The notes under the pieces were generated by a model. The model made no database searches. It was not told where the DNA came from and saw only the letters and a program-made list of their open reading frames with translations. Below, one piece after another: positions 6,091 through 10,520 of a stretch of 10,520 nucleotides of DNA. The stretch's first letter is position 1; every line of letters begins with the position of its first letter. A program made the position numbers and the translations under genes. The stretch spans positions 1-10,520 of the forward strand of contig DEQG01000136.1 of the NCBI GenBank assembly GCA_002360325.1, in the 5' to 3' direction. The stretch is from Salinicoccus sp. UBA3372. GTDB lineage: Bacteria; Bacillota; Bacilli; Staphylococcales; Salinicoccaceae.

Positions 6091-7296
6091 CTATAGGAAT
6101 GCAGAATCTCCGGTCAATGCACGCCCAATGACGAGTGCATTGATTTCATGCGTACCTTCGTAAGTATAAACCGCTTCAGCATCGGAGAAGAATCTCGCAA
6201 TATCGTATTCTGCAAGAATGCCGTTTCCACCTGTGATGCCGCGTCCCATCGCTACCGACTCACGCAGTCTGAGAGCATTCATCATTTTCGCCGTCGATGT
6301 GGCGACTTCATCATACTCGCCGTTCTCCTGCATGCGTGCAAGCTGTGCCGATAAAGTCATCGCATGCGACAGATTCCCCTGCATCATCGCAAGTTTTTCC
6401 TGGATCAGCTGATACTTGCTGATTTCTTTACCGAACTGCTTGCGCTGTGTGACATAATCCAGCGTTGCACGGAGTGCGCCCGCCATGGCACCCGTCGCCA
6501 TGTATGCCACACCTGCACGTGTAGAATAAAGGATCTTCGCAATATCTTTGAAGCTGTTGATATTCTGCAGACGATCTTCTTCTTTTACGACAACATCTTT
6601 TAAATGAATATTCGTGTTCGGGATGATTCTGAGCGCAATCTTATTTTCAATCACATCGATATCCACGCCGTCCTGTTCCGGACGGATGATAAACCCTTTA
6701 GGTTTACCTGTATCCACATCTACGGCAAATAAAGGAATCACATCTGATACATTGGCACCGCCGATCCATTTTTTCGCACCGTTGATGATCCACTTATCAC
6801 CGTCACGTTTTGCGGTCGTCTCAAGTCCGCCTGCAACGTCCGAACCATGTTCCGGCTCAGTCAGTGCAAAACATGTTCTCAGCTCATGCGACTGCAGTTT
6901 CGGTATATAGTGTGCCACCTGTTCTTTCGAACCGCCGAACAAAAATGCATTATGTCCGAGACCCTGGTGCACGCCGAGCAGGGTCACTAAAGATACGTCG
7001 AATCTTGCAACAGTGTATGACATGAAGAACTGGAACAGCTGGCTAGGTGTTTTTGCCCCTTCACGTCCTTCAAACAACAATGGATTCCTGAAATAGTTCA
7101 GCTTCCCCATATCATCAAAAAAGTCTTCGGGCACTGTAGCTTCCACCCAGTGGTCGTTGATTGAATCACGGTACTTTGTTTCCAGCAGATCATCCAGCTG
7201 TTTTAGAAATTTAACTTCCCCTTCAGTTAATTCTTTTGATACATTCAACAGATCTTCCGGATATAATTCTTTCAATACTTTCTCTTTTTCAGTCAT
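6091..7296 (-). CDS. fadE: FadE, acyl-CoA dehydrogenase (glutaryl-CoA-dehydrogenase-like)
   Basis: A 401-residue FAD-dependent acyl-CoA dehydrogenase, which introduces the trans-2,3 double bond and passes electrons to an electron-transfer flavoprotein not encoded here. The N-terminal helical domain (about 20-140) leads to family signature 1, FALTEPEHGSDVAGG (143-157), then the beta domain, then the C-terminal helical domain. That last domain has RKQFGKEISKYQLIQEKLA (285-303) and the catalytic base Glu380 in YTYEGTHEIN. The overall pattern is closest to the glutaryl-CoA dehydrogenase branch. However, the segment that holds the carboxylate-binding Arg-Ser...Ser in that enzyme reads Val104, Thr105, Gly108 here, so a plain fatty acyl-CoA substrate is more likely. 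GGAGGGG precedes the ATG by about 6 nt. Some staphylococcal annotations swap the fadD and fadE names; here fadE means the dehydrogenase. Confidence 0.93.
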   Translation of the reverse strand: MTEKEKVLKELYPEDLLNVSKELTEGEVKFLKQLDDLLETKYRDSINDHWVEATVPEDFFDDMGKLNYFRNPLLFEGREGAKTPSQLFQFFMSYTVARFDVSLVTLLGVHQGLGHNAFLFGGSKEQVAHYIPKLQSHELRTCFALTEPEHGSDVAGGLETTAKRDGDKWIINGAKKWIGGANVSDVIPLFAVDVDTGKPKGFIIRPEQDGVDIDVIENKIALRIIPNTNIHLKDVVVKEEDRLQNINSFKDIAKILYSTRAGVAYMATGAMAGALRATLDYVTQRKQFGKEISKYQLIQEKLAMMQGNLSHAMTLSAQLARMQENGEYDEVATSTAKMMNALRLRESVAMGRGITGGNGILAEYDIARFFSDAEAVYTYEGTHEINALVIGRALTGDSAFL

Positions 7297-7348
7297 AATG
7301 TCCCCTCCGCATTTTATGTTAATCTTTCAATCACGTTTAAAAATTTTA

Positions 7349-8860
7349 TTAATTCATTTCTTTTTCTTTAGCTTTTTCATTCATCATTTTCTGAATTTCC
7401 ATTCTGTCCGGCTTCGCCGTTGAGTTTAATGGGATATCCGTCATCTCAAGATAAAGTCTTGGAATTTTATATCCCGCCACTCTTTCTCTTATATGTGCAT
7501 CCAAAATCTCTTCAAAGTTCTCCGTCTCCTCTGTCAGAACAATCGCTGCAGAAACAGACTCTCCGTACTCAGGGTTGTCATAACCGACAACAATAGCTGT
7601 TTTTACAATCGGATGCGCTGAAAGTGCAGCTTCAACTTCTGAAGGCAGTACGTTTTCTCCGCCGGTAATGATCAGCTCTTTCTTACGGTTGACGATAAAG
7701 ATGTTCCCTTCTCCATCTTTTTTCGCAAGGTCGCCGGTTAAGAAATAGCCGTCTCGGAATGATTTGGCAGTCTCTTCAGGTTTGTTCCAGTATCCTGCCG
7801 TAACATTTTTACCTTTAATCCCAAGTTCACCGATTTCTCCGTCTACTGTTTCACTGCCGTCATCGTTAAACAGTTTCATATCCACGTACATGATCGGCTT
7901 TCCGATCGTCATCGGCTTCACCTTTGAATTATGCGGTGTATTGACCATCGCAAGCGGTGCTTCTGTCAGGCCGTAGCCGTTGATCAGAGTAAGCCCCATG
8001 CTTTCAAATTTCTTCTGCACTGCCGGCAGCGGTGCCGATCCGCCCTGAATCAGGTATTCGATATTCTCAAAGTTTTTAGGATCGAAATTCTCCGCAGCAA
8101 GCATGCCGTAAAACATCGTCGGAATCATGATTAAGTAATCCGGTTTGAATTTCGCCATCAGATCATTAATTTCAGCTCCGTCGAAATATCTTTGAAGAAC
8201 GAGTGTCCCGCCTGCCATAATGAGCGGCAGTGCAGTATCATTCAGACCGAGTACATGGAACATCGGTGTCGAAATGATAGATGTCTGAGTGGAGTTCGTT
8301 TTATATGTCAGTGCCGCGTTGATGACGTTCGAGACATATGATTCGTATGTGAACATGACCCCTTTAGGCAACCCTGTCGTCCCGCTCGTATACATCAGAG
8401 ATGCCAGGTCGTCACTTTCGACATCAATAGTTTCAAATGGACGATGGTTTTCCGGACTGCATATTTCATCATATTCCGCTGAATCGATATCCATATGCAG
8501 CAGTTCTTCCGGCGTTCCTGTCAGACTCTCTTTATGTCGCAGTGAATAGAAAATCATCTTCACACCTGAATCTTCGATGATGCTCTGGATTTCCTTAGGC
8601 TTCAAACGCCAGTTGATCGGTAAAAATACAACACCCATTTTAAATGATGCAAACAGTAAATCGAATATAGCTACATCATTCGGCGCAAAAATCCCGACGA
8701 CATCACCACGTTTGATTCCCTGATCCTTCAAATGGTTCGCCAAGTTTTCCGCACGAATATTCATATCCTGATATGACCACTCAGTCCCCTTCAGAGGGTC
8801 AATGACCGCTGCTTTCACTTGATCGTAATCCGATCTTGTTTTAATCCAATCATAATTCAT
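7349..8860 (-). CDS. fadD: FadD, fatty acid-CoA ligase (AMP-forming)
   Basis: A 503-residue member of the ANL adenylate-forming superfamily. It activates a free fatty acid with ATP and CoA, through an acyl-AMP intermediate, giving the acyl-CoA that enters beta-oxidation. Visible motifs in order are the P-loop YTSGTTGLPKGVMF (157-170), the aromatic/substrate motif INGYGLTEAP (293-302), ATP-ribose Asp in YFLTGDLAKKDG (372-383), and the hinge NRKKELIITGGENVLPSEVE (391-410). The C-terminal catalytic lysine is Lys483 in LNSTAKPDR. The large N-domain and small C-domain are complete. No signal peptide or membrane segment is seen. AAGGGGAAG precedes the ATG. The gene starts 23 nt after fadX. Chain-length preference cannot be read from the sequence; the operon context favours a fatty acid over an aromatic acid. 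Confidence 0.93.
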   Translation of the reverse strand: MNYDWIKTRSDYDQVKAAVIDPLKGTEWSYQDMNIRAENLANHLKDQGIKRGDVVGIFAPNDVAIFDLLFASFKMGVVFLPINWRLKPKEIQSIIEDSGVKMIFYSLRHKESLTGTPEELLHMDIDSAEYDEICSPENHRPFETIDVESDDLASLMYTSGTTGLPKGVMFTYESYVSNVINAALTYKTNSTQTSIISTPMFHVLGLNDTALPLIMAGGTLVLQRYFDGAEINDLMAKFKPDYLIMIPTMFYGMLAAENFDPKNFENIEYLIQGGSAPLPAVQKKFESMGLTLINGYGLTEAPLAMVNTPHNSKVKPMTIGKPIMYVDMKLFNDDGSETVDGEIGELGIKGKNVTAGYWNKPEETAKSFRDGYFLTGDLAKKDGEGNIFIVNRKKELIITGGENVLPSEVEAALSAHPIVKTAIVVGYDNPEYGESVSAAIVLTEETENFEEILDAHIRERVAGYKIPRLYLEMTDIPLNSTAKPDRMEIQKMMNEKAKEKEMN

Positions 8861-8883
8861 TTAAATCTTCCCCTTCTCAATAA

Positions 8884-10443
8884 TTATTCTTTTATCGAAT
8901 TTGCAAGTTTCCCCCATGTTTCATGAAATATGCCTTTGTCGATGACTTTCAGATTTTCCGAGATGACAGGGTTGAAATCCATCTGAGACAGAACATCACG
9001 TTCAAGATCAAGACCCGGTGCGATTTCAATCATCTCCAAACCCTCATCAGTCAGCTGGAACACTGCGCGTTCCGTAACATAATAGACAGTTTGTCCAAGC
9101 TCTCTGGAATAAGCAGCATTAAAGTCCAGACTTTTAACATGATCTACAAACTTCTTCGAAACCCCTTCTTCTTCAATCTGTAGTTCATTATTTTCACAGG
9201 CCGATTTCGCCCCCACGACCATCGTCCCTGAAAATATCAATGTTTTAATCGTCTGACTGATATCTATAAATCCACCGCTGCCATTCATTCTGTCCCCGAA
9301 CTTCGATACATTGACATTGCCCGAACCGTCGATTTCAGCAAAACTCAGAAATGCAACGTCCAGACCGCCATTGAAAATAAAGTCCCACGTCACATCATGA
9401 CGCATCCTGGCATCAAGATTATAATTCATGCCGAAGTGATTACCACTGCCGATCATACCGCCGAAAATTCCGGTATCGATATTCAATCTGACAAGATCAT
9501 CAGCAAGTTCTTCCCTTAAGACGTTGCTCAATTCATTATTGATGCCGTAGCCGACGCTGACAGCATCTCCCTCTTTCAAAAACTGTGATGAACGTCTTAA
9601 TATAATCTTCCTGGCACTGAAGTCCAGAAATTTTTCTTTCGGTTTTACAATTCTGTAGTGACCGGACAAAGCCGGATCATAATAGGTCTGTATAACCTGT
9701 TTATGAAATTTCGGGTTTTTATTTACAACGACATAGTCGACAAGTTCCCCCGGTATAAAAACATCACTAGGATTATATCTTCCGTTTTCAATGATCTCTT
9801 TTACCTGCACGATCACTTTCCCGTTGTTCTGCCGCGCTGCCGATGCAGCGCTGAACCCTTCACCGAGGTGAGACTCATGGGTCATAAAAATATTCCCTTT
9901 CTCATCCGCATAAGTACCCCTTAAAAGCGTCACATCAATTGCGGGAAAATTATAATGAAGATATTCCTCATCATTAATCTCAATTAAGGAAACCAGGTCT
10001 TCCTCAGTCACATCATTCATCTTGCCGCCTGAATGCCTCGGATCCACAACCGTGTTCAATCCGATTTTAGAAATCATTCCCGGTGAAGAAGATGCATGAT
10101 TCCTGTAATGCGTCGCAATAACGCCCTGAGGTAGAAAATACCCTTCTATTTCATTATTTTTAATCGCTTCAATTGTAAATGGCGACGCTATAACCAAACT
10201 GGAAATGATTCTTTTCACCATACCCCTTGATACAAAAGAATCCAGATCAAAGCCGTCATCAAAATCACTGATATCATTCGAAACGATAAAAGTAAGATCA
10301 TTAACCATCCCATCTTCATCATACTGCTCCGTCAAATGCTTGAATATTTCCATTGGTAAATTCCCAGTGGATAAAGCAGCGACAGCAATAACATCACCGG
10401 TTTTAATAATATTTTTTAAATCTTTGTATGAAATAATCTCCAT
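8884..10443 (-). CDS. fadX: FadX, family I CoA-transferase (acetate/propionate/ketoacid type)
   Basis: About 519 residues, the length of single-chain family I CoA-transferases such as propionate CoA-transferase, with alpha-type (about 1-260) and beta-type (about 270-519) halves fused. Conserved features include GTYADEKGN in the first half, and NHFGMNYN and GNVNVSKFGDRMNGSGGFIDI in the second. It should move CoA between an acyl- or acetoacetyl-CoA and acetate or another acid, releasing or scavenging fatty-acid breakdown products. The residue aligned with the catalytic Glu (TVEAG-type motif) is Asp, codon 9475-9477, in LNIDTGIFGG. Start choice: an ATG at 10459-10461 would add six residues but has no ribosome binding site. 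The ATG at 10441-10443 has GGGAG (10452-10456) exactly 8 nt upstream and yields MEIISYKDLK, so it is preferred. It is the first gene of the fad operon. Confidence 0.9.
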   Translation of the reverse strand: MEIISYKDLKNIIKTGDVIAVAALSTGNLPMEIFKHLTEQYDEDGMVNDLTFIVSNDISDFDDGFDLDSFVSRGMVKRIISSLVIASPFTIEAIKNNEIEGYFLPQGVIATHYRNHASSSPGMISKIGLNTVVDPRHSGGKMNDVTEEDLVSLIEINDEEYLHYNFPAIDVTLLRGTYADEKGNIFMTHESHLGEGFSAASAARQNNGKVIVQVKEIIENGRYNPSDVFIPGELVDYVVVNKNPKFHKQVIQTYYDPALSGHYRIVKPKEKFLDFSARKIILRRSSQFLKEGDAVSVGYGINNELSNVLREELADDLVRLNIDTGIFGGMIGSGNHFGMNYNLDARMRHDVTWDFIFNGGLDVAFLSFAEIDGSGNVNVSKFGDRMNGSGGFIDISQTIKTLIFSGTMVVGAKSACENNELQIEEEGVSKKFVDHVKSLDFNAAYSRELGQTVYYVTERAVFQLTDEGLEMIEIAPGLDLERDVLSQMDFNPVISENLKVIDKGIFHETWGKLANSIKE

Positions 10444-10451
10444 ATCCCAAT

Positions 10452-10456
10452 CTCCC
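10452..10456 (-). promoter_or_regulatory. Ribosome binding site deciding the fadX start
   Basis: GGGAG on the minus strand lies 8 nt before the ATG at 10441-10443 and inside the six-codon extension that the upstream ATG (10459-10461) would add. No comparable motif precedes the upstream ATG at a usable distance. Confidence 0.7.
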
Positions 10457-10461
10457 GACAT

Positions 10462-10505
10462 TTAATAAAATTTTCTAATTATAAACATCACTTTGTTTTC
10501 CTCCT
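10462..10505 (-). promoter_or_regulatory. fadX leader: orphan Shine-Dalgarno with nine-codon ORF
   Basis: A near-perfect AGGAGG (10500-10505) is followed after 8 nt by GTG-ATG (10486-10491). This opens a nine-codon frame encoding VMFIIRKFY with a TAA at 10462-10464. The stop directly abuts the ATG at 10459-10461 and lies 18 nt before the preferred fadX start. The ribosome site has no other gene to serve in the window. It may be a short upstream ORF coupled to fadX, or chance. The operon promoter is not clearly visible and may lie beyond the right edge. Confidence 0.4.
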
Positions 10506-10520
10506 TTTCACATTAATAAA

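Noticed and set aside
10478..10483. A TATAAT on the minus strand upstream of fadX as the operon promoter
   Set aside because: The hexamer at the 16-18 nt spacing is AAGGAG/AGGAGG/AAAGGA, nothing like TTGACA, and there is no proper extended -10 TG. It falls inside the short leader ORF. The real promoter may lie outside the window.
10444..10520. Catabolite-responsive (CcpA cre) or FadR-type operator in front of fadX
   Set aside because: I looked for TGWAARCG-like and TGAATGA-N-TCATTCA-like palindromes and found none in the visible 77 nt; a site further upstream cannot be excluded.
1..10520. CRISPR arrays, insertion sequences, att sites or long repeats
   Set aside because: No spaced direct repeats, transposase motifs or terminal inverted repeats were recognised; the repeats seen are the terminator hairpins and the operator palindrome.

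Overview
The window reads as chromosomal DNA of a low-to-moderate G+C member of the Bacillales, most like the Staphylococcaceae. The main reason is a five-gene minus-strand cluster with the content and order of the staphylococcal fadXDEBA fatty-acid degradation locus. Base composition looks clearly richer in G+C than Staphylococcus itself (estimated by eye, not computed), so a relative such as Salinicoccus or Jeotgalicoccus is plausible. The genus is an inference.

Layout, left to right. Positions 1-565 (+) hold the 3' end of an MFS drug/macrolide-type efflux gene. A strong hairpin at 571-613 lies between it and a convergent tRNA-Thr(GGU) gene (618-687, -), which has its own extended -10 promoter. 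A second hairpin (748-787) separates the tRNA from a two-gene minus-strand unit: a MarR-type regulator (1989-2429) followed 6 nt later by a 12-helix MFS transporter (792-1982). The marR promoter is very clear (TGGACA-17-TATAAT), and a 27-bp imperfect palindrome covers its -10 box and start point, which suggests autoregulation. A terminator (2511-2540) closes the fad operon just upstream of this promoter.

Positions 2564-10443 (-) are the fad operon, transcribed fadX > fadD > fadE > fadB > fadA with gaps of 23-52 nt. Together the genes give a complete beta-oxidation spiral. FadD activates the fatty acid to acyl-CoA. FadE introduces the 2,3 double bond. FadB (HAD domain first, crotonase domain last) hydrates and oxidises. 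FadA cleaves with CoA to release acetyl-CoA. FadX is a family I CoA-transferase that probably moves CoA between short acyl or keto acids and acetate. No electron-transfer flavoprotein or dedicated fad regulator is visible here.

Most of the window is ordinary, well-understood metabolism. The points worth a second look are: an Asp where family I CoA-transferases carry their catalytic Glu (FadX); an orphan Shine-Dalgarno with a nine-codon ORF directly in front of fadX; loss of the glutarate-binding residues in the glutaryl-CoA-dehydrogenase-like FadE; and the marR operator. No mobile element, CRISPR array or rRNA was seen. No gene-free stretch exceeds 300 nt.
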